A stretch of 61,894 nt of DNA from Halomonas sp. (GTDB taxonomy: Bacteria; Pseudomonadota; Gammaproteobacteria; Pseudomonadales; Halomonadaceae), in contig NZ_JAKDUR010000008.1 in NCBI RefSeq assembly GCF_030457605.1, positions 1 to 61,894 on the forward strand, in the 5' to 3' direction. The position numbers and the translations under genes were made by a program. The notes below the pieces were generated by a model. The model worked only from the letters and a program-made list of their open reading frames with translations. It did no database searches and was not told the DNA's origin. Below, piece by piece: positions 7,148-16,863 of the stretch; within the stretch, counting starts at the first letter, position 1, and each line of letters starts with the position of its first letter.

Positions 7148-8608
7148 ATGTCCGACGATAAACGCAAGCCCACCACTACTGAAGCCGGTATTCCCGTGGC
7201 AAGCGATGAGCATTCGCTGACGGTCGGTCCCAATGGCCCCATCGTGCTGCACGACCACTACCTCATCGAGCAGATGGCCCATTTCAACCGCGAGCGCATC
7301 CCCGAGCGCCAGCCCCACGCCAAGGGCAGCGGTGCATTTGGCCATTTTGAGGTGACCGAAGATGTCAGCCGTTATACCAAAGCGGCGGTGTTTCAGCCCG
7401 GTACCCAAACCGAGGTGGTAATGCGCTTTTCCACCGTGGCCGGCGAGCGCGGCAGCCCCGACACCTGGCGCGACCCGCGTGGTTTCTCGATCAAGTTCTA
7501 CACCAGTGAAGGCAACTACGACATGGTGGGGAACAACACGCCGGTGTTCTTCGTCCGCGACCCGATGAAGTTTCAGCACTTCATCCGCTCGCAAAAGCGC
7601 CGTGCCGACAACAACCTGCGTGATAACGACATGCAGTGGGATTTCTGGTCGCTGTCGCCGGAATCCGCCCACCAGGTCACCTGGCTGATGGGCGACCGCG
7701 GGATTCCCAAAACCTGGCGTCATATGAATGGCTACTCCAGCCATACGTATATGTGGACGAACGCCGACGGCGAGAAGTTCTGGGTCAAATACCACTTCAA
7801 GACCGATCAGGGCGTCGAGTGTCTGACCCAGGAAGACGCCGACCGGCTAGCCGGCGAAGACGGCGACTACCACATGCGCGACCTTTACGCCTCGATCGCG
7901 CGCGGCGACTGCCCAAGCTGGACGCTGCACATGCAGGTCATGCCGTTCAAGGACGCCGAGACCTATCGTTTCAACCCGTTCGACCTGACCAAGGTGTGGC
8001 CCCACGACGACTACCCGCTGATCAAGGTCGGTAAGCTGACCCTTGATACCAACCCCACGGACAACCACGCCCAGATCGAGCAGGCGGCGTTCGAGCCTAA
8101 TAATCTGGTGCCCGGCATCGGCATCAGCCCGGACAAGATGCTGCTGGGGCGGGTATTCGCCTACGCCGATGCGCACCGCCACCGGCTGGGGGTGAACTAC
8201 AAGCAGATCCCGGTCAACGCGCCCAAATCGCCGGTCAACAGCTACAGCAAGGACGGCGCGATGCGCATGCACCCCGTGTCCGATCCGGTGTACGCGCCCA
8301 ACTCCAAGGGTGGCCCCCAGGCTGACGGCGAGCGCTACCCGACGGATTCCACGTGGGAATCCAGCGGCGACATGGTACGTGCGGCCTATACGCTGCGCCA
8401 GGATGATGACGACTTCGGCCAGGCCAATACGCTGGTCAACGAGGTGATGGATGCCGACGAGCGCGACCGGCTGGTGAATAACGTGGTCGGCCACTTGTCC
8501 GATGGGGTCACCGAGCCGGTGCTGGAGCGCGCTCTTGAGTACTGGCGCAACATCGACGCCGACATCGGCGAGCGTATTGCCCAGGGCGTTCGGGCGAAAA
8601 ACGCCTAA
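7148..8608 (+). CDS. katA: Monofunctional heme catalase (small-subunit, KatA type)
   Basis: A 486-residue catalase that splits hydrogen peroxide into water and oxygen. The distal catalytic residues are His57 (ERQPHAKG) and Asn130 (VGNNTP), and the proximal heme ligand is Tyr339 in [14 protein letters not shown]. The active-site region [20 protein letters not shown] is intact. Length fits clade 3, small-subunit catalases. The frame is open for 18 codons upstream, but the ATG at 7148 is set by AGGAGG at 7135-7140. The leader has a tandem repeat and an inverted repeat, and a strong terminator follows at 8650. It is a single-gene transcription unit. The symbol katA is by clade and size and has not been tested against a specific strain. 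Confidence 0.96.
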   Translation: MSDDKRKPTTTEAGIPVASDEHSLTVGPNGPIVLHDHYLIEQMAHFNRERIPERQPHAKGSGAFGHFEVTEDVSRYTKAAVFQPGTQTEVVMRFSTVAGERGSPDTWRDPRGFSIKFYTSEGNYDMVGNNTPVFFVRDPMKFQHFIRSQKRRADNNLRDNDMQWDFWSLSPESAHQVTWLMGDRGIPKTWRHMNGYSSHTYMWTNADGEKFWVKYHFKTDQGVECLTQEDADRLAGEDGDYHMRDLYASIARGDCPSWTLHMQVMPFKDAETYRFNPFDLTKVWPHDDYPLIKVGKLTLDTNPTDNHAQIEQAAFEPNNLVPGIGISPDKMLLGRVFAYADAHRHRLGVNYKQIPVNAPKSPVNSYSKDGAMRMHPVSDPVYAPNSKGGPQADGERYPTDSTWESSGDMVRAAYTLRQDDDDFGQANTLVNEVMDADERDRLVNNVVGHLSDGVTEPVLERALEYWRNIDADIGERIAQGVRAKNA

Positions 8609-8649
8609 CACAACCTGTGTTTCATTAGCTTCAGCTGAAAAGTTGCACG

Positions 8650-8680
8650 AGCCCGCCAGCTCCACGCTGGCGGGCTTTTT
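8650..8680 (+). terminator. Rho-independent terminator after the catalase gene
   Basis: An 11-bp perfect stem, AGCCCGCCAGC (8650-8660) with GCTGGCGGGCT (8666-8676), encloses the loop TCCAC and is followed by a run of T. It lies 42 bases after the catalase stop codon. Confidence 0.92.
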
Positions 8681-8799
8681 GTGTCGGTACCGTTCTGGTG
8701 CGTTTAGTCAGTACGATTTGGTTAATACTCGGGCCGCGGCGCATACTGACGGGCAGGGACGCTATTCTTAAGCCATAACCGTCAGCACAAGAGGGCAGG

Positions 8800-9882
8800 G
8801 TGGAACGTAGTCAAGGAGAAGAGCGGCGCTTGTATCAGGCGCTGGAAGATCTATCGCCGGCGTATTTCGGCATGGTCATGGCCACCGGCATCGTGTCGCT
8901 GGCGGCCCACTTCATGGGCCGGCCGGTGATCGCCGGCGCCTTGTTTGCGCTCAATCTGGTGGCGTATCCGTTGCTGTGGGCGCTCTATGCACTGCGTCTC
9001 TGGCGCTTTCCGCGGCGGGTGGTGAGTGACCTGACCAGCCATCAGAACGCCTCGGGCTTTTTTACCCTGGTGGCGGCATCCTGTGTACTGGGTAGCCAGT
9101 GCCTGTTGTTGATGGGCTGGTACCGGTTTGCGCTTTCGCTGTGGGGCGTGGCGCTGGTGCTGTGGCTTACGCTGACCTACACCATTTTTACCGCGTTCAC
9201 GATTAAAGAACGCAAGCCGGCATTTGAAAAAAGCATTAGCGGCGGCTGGCTACTGGCAGTAGTAGCCACCCAGTCGATCGCGCTGCTGGGCGCGCTGGTA
9301 GCGGCGTACATGCCGGCGCCTTACCGGCTGGAAGTCAACTTTCTCGCGTTGTCCATGTGGCTGTGGGGCGGCATGCTGTATATATGGATGATGTCGCTGA
9401 TTTTTTATCGCTACAGTTTTTTCCATTTTTCGCCGGGGGATCTGGCACCGCCGTACTGGATCAACATGGGCGCCATGGCCATTTCCACACTGGCCGGCTC
9501 GCAGCTGATTCTCAACGCGCCGGACGCGCCGTTTCTGCTTTCGCTGCGCCCGTTTCTCAAGGGCTTTACCGTGTTTTACTGGGCTACCGGCACCTGGTGG
9601 ATACCCATGCTGCTGATTCTTGCGGTGTGGCGCTACGTGTATCAGCGCTTTCCCCTGCGCTATGACCCGCTTTACTGGGGTGCTGTGTTTCCGCTGGGCA
9701 TGTACGCCGCCAGCACCCATAATATGCAGCAAGCGCTTGCCATGCCGTTTCTGGATACGCTGGCTACGGTGTTTTTATACGTGGCCCTGGCCGCCTGGAC
9801 GGTGACGTTTTACGGGCTGTGCAAATGGCTGACCAGCCTGCTTGCGTCGGGCACCGGGCGCGGAGCGGGAGCCAGCCGCTGA
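8800..9882 (+). CDS. TDT-family channel/transporter (TehA / SLAC1-like)
   Basis: A 360-residue integral membrane protein with about ten hydrophobic helices, matching the tellurite-resistance/dicarboxylate transporter (TDT) family that includes TehA and the plant anion channel SLAC1. The first helix carries PAYFGMVMATGIVSLAAHF, a family signature. The C-terminal half shows the typical FYWATGTWWIPMLLILAVWRY and PLYWGAVFPLGMYAAST segments. The start is GTG at 8800 with GAGGGCAGG directly ahead; no in-frame ATG fits better. Family members move small anions such as chloride, sulfite or malate; the substrate here cannot be read from sequence. It has its own upstream region after the catalase terminator and lies 60 bp ahead of a LysE-type exporter. 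Confidence 0.88.
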   Translation: MERSQGEERRLYQALEDLSPAYFGMVMATGIVSLAAHFMGRPVIAGALFALNLVAYPLLWALYALRLWRFPRRVVSDLTSHQNASGFFTLVAASCVLGSQCLLLMGWYRFALSLWGVALVLWLTLTYTIFTAFTIKERKPAFEKSISGGWLLAVVATQSIALLGALVAAYMPAPYRLEVNFLALSMWLWGGMLYIWMMSLIFYRYSFFHFSPGDLAPPYWINMGAMAISTLAGSQLILNAPDAPFLLSLRPFLKGFTVFYWATGTWWIPMLLILAVWRYVYQRFPLRYDPLYWGAVFPLGMYAASTHNMQQALAMPFLDTLATVFLYVALAAWTVTFYGLCKWLTSLLASGTGRGAGASR

Positions 9883-9942
9883 GCGGGACAGTGTAACTTT
9901 TCCGCTATGACGTTGTTAATCAGGACGCTAAAAGGAACCAAC

Positions 9943-10560
9943 ATGCCGTTTTCGCTGTGGCTATCGCTGGCCGCGATTTGTACTGTCGGGGCGATGTCGC
10001 CCGGGCCCAGCCTTGCACTGGTTTTGCGTCATACCCTCGGCGGCGGGCGGTTGCCGGGAGTGACCGCCGGGCTTTTTCATGCGCTGGGCGTGGGCTTTTA
10101 CGCGCTGCTGACGGTGCTGGGGCTGGGCGCGCTGATGGCGCGATTGCCGCTGCTTTTCGAGGTCGTATCCATCGGCGGGGCAATGTATCTGGCGTGGCTC
10201 GGGGTCAAGGCGCTGCGTGCCGGCAGGGCGGCGGCATTGGCGCCGGAAGCAGCAATGACGACACGCCGCCAGGCCGCGCGTGAGGGTGTGCTGGTGGCGC
10301 TGGCCAACCCAAAGCTGATCCTGTTTTTTGTGGCGTTGCTCAGCCAGTTCGTGAATCCCGAGATGAGCGTAGCCGCACGCGCTATCATTGTCGTTACGGC
10401 CATGGTGATCGATGCCAGCTGGTATGTGCTGGTGGCCGTGGCACTGTCGCAGTCCCGGGTGCTTGAATGGCTGCGCGTTCGCTCGCAGTGGATCAATCGC
10501 ATTACCGGCGTCATGCTGATCGGGCTTGCGCTGCGCGTAGCGTGGGGGCTTGTCGCCTGA
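9943..10560 (+). CDS. LysE/RhtB-family amino-acid exporter
   Basis: A 205-residue inner-membrane protein of the LysE/RhtB superfamily, which exports amino acids or their analogues. The N terminus has AAICTVGAMSPGPSLALVLRHTLGGGR, the family motif with SPGP in the first helix. A second signature is VALANPKLILFFVALLSQFV near residues 120-140. Five to six hydrophobic segments are visible. The frame extends 12 codons upstream, but the ATG at 9943 has AAAGGA eight bases before it and places the first helix correctly. The transported compound is unknown; homoserine, threonine or a basic amino acid are the usual options. No regulator gene is adjacent. Confidence 0.88.
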   Translation: MPFSLWLSLAAICTVGAMSPGPSLALVLRHTLGGGRLPGVTAGLFHALGVGFYALLTVLGLGALMARLPLLFEVVSIGGAMYLAWLGVKALRAGRAAALAPEAAMTTRRQAAREGVLVALANPKLILFFVALLSQFVNPEMSVAARAIIVVTAMVIDASWYVLVAVALSQSRVLEWLRVRSQWINRITGVMLIGLALRVAWGLVA

Positions 10561-10675
10561 GCGACAGCGGGGCACTGGCGTTTTCTGCCATGGGGATATC
10601 GCCATGGAAGTATGGCTACAGGGTCGATAGCGCAGGGCAGCGAGTACAGAGCAGATAGCATGGGGCAGACAGATC

Positions 10676-11164
10676 ATGAATCTTTACGAACAGGAGTGCC
10701 ATACACACCAGGGACAGCCGTTTAATCTGCGTGCCCTGCAGGGGCAGGTGCTGCTGGTGGTGAACGTGGCCAGCCGCTGTGGTTTTACGCCGCAGCTGGA
10801 GGCGCTGGAAAAGCTCTATCAGCGCTATCGCGATCACGGTTTCACCGTGCTTGGTTTTCCGTGCAATCAGTTTGGTCGACAGTCACCGGAAAGCGCTGAG
10901 GCGTTTTGTGCCTTTGGTGAGCAACGTCACGGCGTGACGTTTCCGCTGCTGGAAAAGATCAGGGTGAACGGGGCGGATACTCATCCGCTGTTTGCCGACC
11001 TCAAGCGTGCCGCCCCCGGCGTGCTGGGCACCCGGGCGATCAAATGGAACTTTACCAAGTTTCTGGTTGGCCGTGACGGCCGGGTCATCCAGCGATTTTC
11101 CCCGGGAGAGCAGGGCACCGCGCTGCGCCTGGCGATTGAAAAGGCACTGGACGAAAACGCGTAA
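10676..11164 (+). CDS. Glutathione peroxidase family protein
   Basis: A 162-residue thiol peroxidase of the glutathione-peroxidase family, reducing hydrogen peroxide or lipid hydroperoxides. The peroxidatic cysteine is Cys35 in NVASRCGFT (selenocysteine in some animal enzymes). The other signature segments are GFPCNQFGRQ (Gln65) and KWNFTKFLVGRDG, giving the expected Cys-Gln-Trp-Asn tetrad. Length is standard for the BtuE type. The ribosome site ahead of the ATG is weak. Bacterial members often use thioredoxin instead of glutathione. It sits near catalase, but the two are separate units with two genes between them. It converges with the small unknown gene at 11171, only 6 bp away. Confidence 0.93.
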   Translation: MNLYEQECHTHQGQPFNLRALQGQVLLVVNVASRCGFTPQLEALEKLYQRYRDHGFTVLGFPCNQFGRQSPESAEAFCAFGEQRHGVTFPLLEKIRVNGADTHPLFADLKRAAPGVLGTRAIKWNFTKFLVGRDGRVIQRFSPGEQGTALRLAIEKALDENA

Positions 11165-11170
11165 GGCGCG

Positions 11171-11557
11171 TTATTCCTGCTGCCCCCGGGCGACCACCAG
11201 CCGGTTCATCAACTCCTGCCAGCGGTGGCGCACCATCATGGTGGTCAGCCCGGAGAACAGTGCCCAGCTTTTGCGTCGCCAGCCTTTCAGCCGCAGGTTA
11301 TGCCCCACCAGCTGTTGCATTAGCCGGTAGTCGTCGAACTGACGCCATTCGCTGGTGATGGATAGCTGGTGGCGAGACATCACCGGCGCCAGCTCCAGGC
11401 GAAACATCCACTCAAGTTCATGAAACGACAGGGCGTAGCGCTCGATGGTCTCGACCATGGTGGCGTAGTCACGCTCGCCGGGCTCGCGGTCAAGCCACAG
11501 CGGTGCCAGGGCAAGCCAGAGTTCACCGCGTTCATCGACTAATTGCTGTGCGTTCAT
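11171..11557 (-). CDS. Small uncharacterised protein (DUF7079-like)
   Basis: A 128-residue soluble protein with no signal peptide or membrane helix, rich in Trp, Arg and Leu. The N-terminal part (residues 1-60) is acidic and helical, with LWLALAPLWLDRE and FHELEWMFRLELAPV. The C-terminal part is basic, with LRLKGWRRKSWALFSG. It resembles the group annotated as DUF7079, a small family of unknown function; the match is from memory and weak. The open frame runs to 11683, but the ATG at 11557 (MNAQQLVDERGELW) gives a normal start and drops a non-conserved-looking leader. It is convergent with the glutathione peroxidase gene and divergent from fabV across 222 bp. Confidence 0.65.
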   Translation of the reverse strand: MNAQQLVDERGELWLALAPLWLDREPGERDYATMVETIERYALSFHELEWMFRLELAPVMSRHQLSITSEWRQFDDYRLMQQLVGHNLRLKGWRRKSWALFSGLTTMMVRHRWQELMNRLVVARGQQE

Positions 11558-11779
11558 GTGCGCCTCAGGGCGTGGCTGGTATAGAGTCAAAGGAGGAAAT
11601 GTCGGTTTCTCGCCTCTCATTATCGTGCCGTGCATGCTTGTGTAGCAAGCGTGGTGCGGGCTGAATGACGGATTGGCGGACAAAAGCGGACAGCGTGCGG
11701 CAAGCTCGCTAGAATGGCGCTATCGGTCACCGGCCAGTTTTCACCTGCTTTATTAATGACTTGAATAGCGAGGTTTTAC

Positions 11780-12988
11780 GTGATTATCAAACCCAAGGTA
11801 CGCGGTTTTATCTGCACAACCACTCATCCGCAAGGCTGCGAACAAAACGTACGCGAGCAAATCGAAGCGACCCGCGCACGCGACCTGGACAAAACGCAGG
11901 GGCCGAAGAAAGTGCTGGTCATTGGCGCCTCCAGCGGCTACGGCTTGGCGGCACGGATTACTGCGGCCTTTGGTTACGGCGCTGATACGTTGGGCGTGTT
12001 TTTTGAAAAGCCGGGCACCGAAAAGCGTCCGGGCACGGCGGGCTGGTACAACTCGGCGGCGTTTGACAAATTCGCCAAACAGGAAGGCCTTTATAGCAAG
12101 GCCATCAACGGCGACGCCTTCTCCCATGAGGCTCGGGACAAAGCCATCGAACTGATCAAGCGGGACATGGGCGAAATTGATCTGGTGGTGTATTCGCTGG
12201 CGTCGCCGGTACGCAAACTGCCCGATAGCGGTGAGCTTAAACGTTCGGCGCTCAAGCCGATTGGTGATACCTATCGTGCCACCGCCATTGATACCAACAA
12301 GGACGCGATCATCGAAGCCGAAGTCGAGCCTGCCACTCAGCAGGAAATCGACGACACCATCGAAGTGATGGGCGGTGAAGACTGGGAGCTGTGGATCAAG
12401 GCGCTGGATGACGCCGGTGTGCTGGCCAAAGGCGCGAAAAGTGTGGCTTTCAGCTACATTGGCACCGAAATCACCTGGCCGATCTACTGGCACGGAGCCC
12501 TTGGCAAGGCCAAGGAAGATCTCGACCGTGCTGCCGGAGAAATCCACCAGCAGCTGGAGAAAAACGGCGGCAGCGCCAACGTGGCGGTGCTCAAGTCAGT
12601 CGTCACCCAGGCAAGCGCCGCTATTCCGGTCATGCCGCTGTATATCGCCATGGTGTATCGCATCATGAAAGAGCAGGGGCTGCACGAGGGCACCATCGAC
12701 CAGCTTAATCGCCTGTTTGGTGAACGCCTGTATGCCACCGACGCGCAAGCCGGCAAAGCCACTGACGAGGTGGGCCGCCTGCGGTTGGACGACTGGGAAC
12801 TGCGTGACGACGTACAGCAGGCGTGCAAGGCGCTGTGGCCGCAGGTGACGACCGAGAACCTGTTCGAGATCACCGACTATGCCGGCTATAAGCACGACTT
12901 TTTGAAGCTGTTCGGCTTCGAGCGTGACGACGTGGATTACGACGCCGACGTCAGCCCGGTGGCAGAGTTTGACGTAGTGAGTCTATAG
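11780..12988 (+). CDS. fabV: FabV, trans-2-enoyl-ACP/CoA reductase
   Basis: A 402-residue NADH-dependent enoyl reductase that completes each cycle of fatty-acid elongation. FabV is the triclosan-resistant counterpart of FabI. The start is GTG at 11780 (IIKPKVRGF), with AGCGAGG about seven bases before it. The nucleotide-binding segment [16 protein letters not shown] lies at residues 45-60. The diagnostic Tyr-X8-Lys pair is Tyr236 and Lys245 in [10 protein letters not shown]. The C-terminal domain shows [22 protein letters not shown]. No other enoyl reductase is in this window, so it may be the main one. It is transcribed alone, with a stem-loop at 13026-13070 after it. Confidence 0.97.
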   Translation: MIIKPKVRGFICTTTHPQGCEQNVREQIEATRARDLDKTQGPKKVLVIGASSGYGLAARITAAFGYGADTLGVFFEKPGTEKRPGTAGWYNSAAFDKFAKQEGLYSKAINGDAFSHEARDKAIELIKRDMGEIDLVVYSLASPVRKLPDSGELKRSALKPIGDTYRATAIDTNKDAIIEAEVEPATQQEIDDTIEVMGGEDWELWIKALDDAGVLAKGAKSVAFSYIGTEITWPIYWHGALGKAKEDLDRAAGEIHQQLEKNGGSANVAVLKSVVTQASAAIPVMPLYIAMVYRIMKEQGLHEGTIDQLNRLFGERLYATDAQAGKATDEVGRLRLDDWELRDDVQQACKALWPQVTTENLFEITDYAGYKHDFLKLFGFERDDVDYDADVSPVAEFDVVSL

Positions 12989-13025
12989 TAGGATTGAGGA
13001 TAACAGGAGCGGACAAACCGGGATT

Positions 13026-13073
13026 GGCCGGAAAGAGTACCGCCTTTTAGTGTTGGGAATCTTTCCGGCCTTT
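13026..13073 (+). terminator. Long-stem hairpin after fabV
   Basis: An 11-bp perfect stem pairs GGCCGGAAAGA (13026-13036) with TCTTTCCGGCC (13060-13070) around a 23-base loop, followed by only three T residues. It is probably the fabV terminator, although the large loop and short U-tract are not classical. It lies just 14 bases before the next start codon, so it could also influence translation of the small membrane protein. Confidence 0.5.
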
Positions 13074-13086
13074 GTGAGGAGGACGC

Positions 13087-13293
13087 ATGGACACACGTGA
13101 AAGCAAGACCCGCGCAGAGCAGAAGGAGCTTGTCGAAGAGCAGTGCGAACCGGAGCATGGCATCGACTCCCACCCCGAGGATCAGCCCGAGGCCAGGCGT
13201 TCGGATAACGGCATGCATCGGATAATTCCTTTGGCGGTGGGCATTGCGGTTGTCGTGTTGCTCGCCTTCTGGCTGTTCGGCGCCGCCCGTTAG
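13087..13293 (+). CDS. Small single-pass membrane protein of unknown function
   Basis: A 68-residue protein with a strong ribosome site (GAGGAGG) seven bases before the ATG. Residues 1-43 are hydrophilic and acidic, rich in Glu, with HGIDSHPEDQPE. Residues 46-66 form one hydrophobic helix (IPLAVGIAVVVLLAFWLFGA), followed by a single Arg. The likely topology is a cytoplasmic N terminus anchored by a C-terminal tail helix. No family is recognised. A terminator at 13322 closes the unit. The good ribosome site and sharp domain split argue that it is a real gene. Confidence 0.7.
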   Translation: MDTRESKTRAEQKELVEEQCEPEHGIDSHPEDQPEARRSDNGMHRIIPLAVGIAVVVLLAFWLFGAAR

Positions 13294-13321
13294 ACCGCGC
13301 TACATGATTCAGCCCTTTCCG

Positions 13322-13344
13322 CGCCGGCCTTTGGCCGGCGTTTT
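13322..13344 (+). terminator. Rho-independent terminator
   Basis: CGCCGGCC (13322-13329) pairs with GGCCGGCG (13333-13340) around the loop TTT, followed by TTTT. It lies 29 bases after the stop of the small membrane protein gene. Confidence 0.88.
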
Positions 13345-13430
13345 GCGTTTACCGGCGTGGGCTTGTCGTGCCCTGTCTTCGCCGGCCAAATTGCGTAAGA
13401 TGAGACTTTGCCCAGCATAAGCGACGTGCC

Positions 13431-14408
13431 ATGCCTGAACGCCATCCTGCTTCTCCACCTGCCGATACCCGGCGTCGGGTAGCGTTTTTGCTGCTGCCGG
13501 GGTTTTCGCTGTTGGCGCACGCCTGTGCGCTTGAACCGTTGCACATGGCCAACCAGTTAAGCGGGCGCATGCTGTATGCCACGGTGACGCTGGGGATGGA
13601 CGAAACCCCGGTGCGCAGCGCCGGCCAGCTTGGGCTGAGCGCGCCCCAGGCGCTTTCCTCGCCGCTGGGCGAGATCGACATGCTGCTGGTGTGTGCGCCC
13701 ACGCCACTTTCCTACCCGCTGCCCCCACGGCTGAACGACTGGCTGCGCCAGATGCAAAGCCGCCGGGTGATGCTCGGCGGCATTGCCGGCGGCACCGAAG
13801 TACTGGCGCGTTGTGGGCTGCTGGAAGGCTACCGGGCCACGCTGCCGTGGCCGCGCTTCGAGGCGTTTGCTCAGGCCTATCCGCAGGTGGCGCTGTCGCG
13901 TCAGCTGTACGAACTTGACCGCGACCGGCTGACCTGCGGCGCGGGCACCGCAGCGCTCGACATGATGCTGATGCTGATTACCCGCCAGCACGGCCCGCGG
14001 CTGGCGGAGCAGGTCTCCGAGCATTTGTCCTGCGAGCGCATCCGGCTGGCCGACGAGCGCCAGCACGTACCGCTGAAAAACCGCCTCAACCACGCCCCGC
14101 AAAGCCTGCTGGATGCCGTCGCGCTGATGGAAGCCAACGTTGAAGAGCCGCTTTCCACCCTTGAGCTGGCCGAGCACCTGGGGATTTCACGCCGCCAGCT
14201 GGAGCGCTTGTTCAAAAAGCATCTGCAAGCGGTGCCCAGCCGCTACTACCTGGATTTGCGCCTGCAGCAGGCGCGCCGGCTGTTGCGTAAAAGCGACCGC
14301 CCGGTGGGCGATATTGCCTTTGCCACCGGCTTTTCCTCAGGCGCGCACTTCTCGACTGCTTACCGCAACCATTTCGGCATTTCCCCGCGCGAAGAGCGGC
14401 TGGGATAG
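13431..14408 (+). CDS. argR: GlxA-family AraC-type regulator, probably ArgR of arginine catabolism
   Basis: A 325-residue regulator. The N-terminal domain (residues 15-200) has the DJ-1/PfpI-like fold of GlxA regulators, with RVAFLLLPGFSLLAHACALEP and GIAGGTEVLARCGLLEG. The C-terminal AraC domain (about 225-320) has two helix-turn-helix units, with TLELAEHLGISRRQLERLF and DIAFATGFSSGAHFSTAYRNHFG. Pseudomonas ArgR, which activates the aru and aot genes on arginine, has this architecture and length. Its position directly ahead of astC supports the same role here; the role is inferred. A perfect 8-bp hairpin (14416-14438) follows the stop codon. The ribosome site is weak. Confidence 0.85.
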   Translation: MPERHPASPPADTRRRVAFLLLPGFSLLAHACALEPLHMANQLSGRMLYATVTLGMDETPVRSAGQLGLSAPQALSSPLGEIDMLLVCAPTPLSYPLPPRLNDWLRQMQSRRVMLGGIAGGTEVLARCGLLEGYRATLPWPRFEAFAQAYPQVALSRQLYELDRDRLTCGAGTAALDMMLMLITRQHGPRLAEQVSEHLSCERIRLADERQHVPLKNRLNHAPQSLLDAVALMEANVEEPLSTLELAEHLGISRRQLERLFKKHLQAVPSRYYLDLRLQQARRLLRKSDRPVGDIAFATGFSSGAHFSTAYRNHFGISPREERLG

Positions 14409-14415
14409 CGCCGGA

Positions 14416-14438
14416 CAGGGTTTTGTTGCCAAACCCTG
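14416..14438 (+). terminator. Hairpin between argR and astC (weak terminator or regulatory stem)
   Basis: CAGGGTTT (14416-14423) pairs perfectly with AAACCCTG (14431-14438) around TGTTGCC. The following bases, ATTTCATAG, make only a poor U-tract, so it may be a leaky terminator. The astC promoter region lies downstream, with a -10-like TATACT at 14505-14510. Confidence 0.45.
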
Positions 14439-14512
14439 ATTTCATAGCCTTTATTTCATAACTAGGCGTCACATTACTGAAAGCGGGGCGCAGGTGGCGC
14501 GCCGTATACTGA

Positions 14513-15763
<1,251 letters not shown>

Positions 15764-15786
15764 ACAGGGTTAACAAGGAGCCGGCG

Positions 15787-16863
15787 ATGCTGATTATTCG
15801 TCCCGTAGAGCCCGGGGATCTCCCCGCGCTTGAAGCGTTGGCAGAGTGCGCCACGCCGCAGCTGACCAATCTGCCGGCCAATCGCGAGCGCTTGGAAGAA
15901 CGTATTGCACGCTCCCGGGCCGCGTTTGGCGACAAGGTAGACTTCCCCGGCGATGAGCACTACACCTTTGTACTGGTGGAAAGCGAAGCCGGGGCCGGGG
16001 CTGACGAAGTGCTGGGCACTGCGACCATTCGCGCGCGTGCCGGTGCCCAGGAGGCCTACTACACCTACCGTCAGGAAACCCTGATCCACGCCTCCCAGCA
16101 GCTTAATGTGCGCCGTGAGGTGCAAACGCTGGCGCTGTCCCACGAGGTTTCCGAGGCCACCCTGCTGTGCGCCATGTCGATCCACCCGCGGTATCAGGGC
16201 ACCAGCGCTGAAAGCCTGCTGCGCCGCGCGCGGCTGATGTTCATTGCCCAGTATCCCGAGCGTTTCTCCGACGTGCTGGCGGTCGCGTTTCCCGGCTATC
16301 TTGACGCCAACGACGAATCGCCATTCTGGGAAAGCGTCGGGCGGCACTTTTTTGCCCGCAGCTATCAGGATATGAACCACATTGCGGGGGTGCGCTCGAA
16401 AAGCTTTATTGCCGAAGTGATGCCGCAGTTTCCGCTGTATTTGCCGCTTTTAACCCCTGCGGCGCGGGCGGCGATTGGCCGCGAGCATCCGGCACACGAG
16501 CGGGCGCTTGCCGAAATGCTCGCCGAAGGCTTTGTCCGTTCGCGCCACGTGGATATCTTTGATTCCGGCCCGGTGGTCAAGGCTGAGCGCGAGCGGTTGG
16601 CAAGCGTGCGCGGAGCCGCCTGGCATCCGGTGCGCATTCGCCCGGAGCACGCCCTGCCCGATGCGCCGCCTGCGCTGGTGGCCAACCAGAAGCGCGACGG
16701 ATTTCGCTGTGTGGTAGCCCGCTACGCGCTGTCGCCCACCGGCCAGCTGATGCTGACCACCGAGCACGCCGAGCAGCTGGGCGTGGAAAAAGGCCGCGCT
16801 GTACTGGTTGCACCGCTTACGCTGCCCGCCGCGGAAGACGCGCTGGATGAAGGAGAAATGTAA
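15787..16863 (+). CDS. aruF: Arginine N-succinyltransferase, alpha subunit (AruF)
   Basis: A 358-residue subunit of arginine/ornithine N-succinyltransferase, which adds a succinyl group from succinyl-CoA to arginine (AST step 1). It opens with the family pattern IIRPVEPGDLPALEALAE and has the conserved core SPFWESVGRHFFARSYQDMNHI near residues 180-200, then KSFIAEVMPQFPLY and RHVDIFDSGPVVKAE. Two paralogous subunits encoded side by side (this gene and aruG) match the Pseudomonas heteromeric enzyme, unlike the single AstA of E. coli. The ribosome site is AAGGAG. Its TAA overlaps the aruG ATG by one base, so the two are coupled. It is slightly longer than its partner, mainly in the last 15 residues. 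Confidence 0.94.
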   Translation: MLIIRPVEPGDLPALEALAECATPQLTNLPANRERLEERIARSRAAFGDKVDFPGDEHYTFVLVESEAGAGADEVLGTATIRARAGAQEAYYTYRQETLIHASQQLNVRREVQTLALSHEVSEATLLCAMSIHPRYQGTSAESLLRRARLMFIAQYPERFSDVLAVAFPGYLDANDESPFWESVGRHFFARSYQDMNHIAGVRSKSFIAEVMPQFPLYLPLLTPAARAAIGREHPAHERALAEMLAEGFVRSRHVDIFDSGPVVKAERERLASVRGAAWHPVRIRPEHALPDAPPALVANQKRDGFRCVVARYALSPTGQLMLTTEHAEQLGVEKGRAVLVAPLTLPAAEDALDEGEM

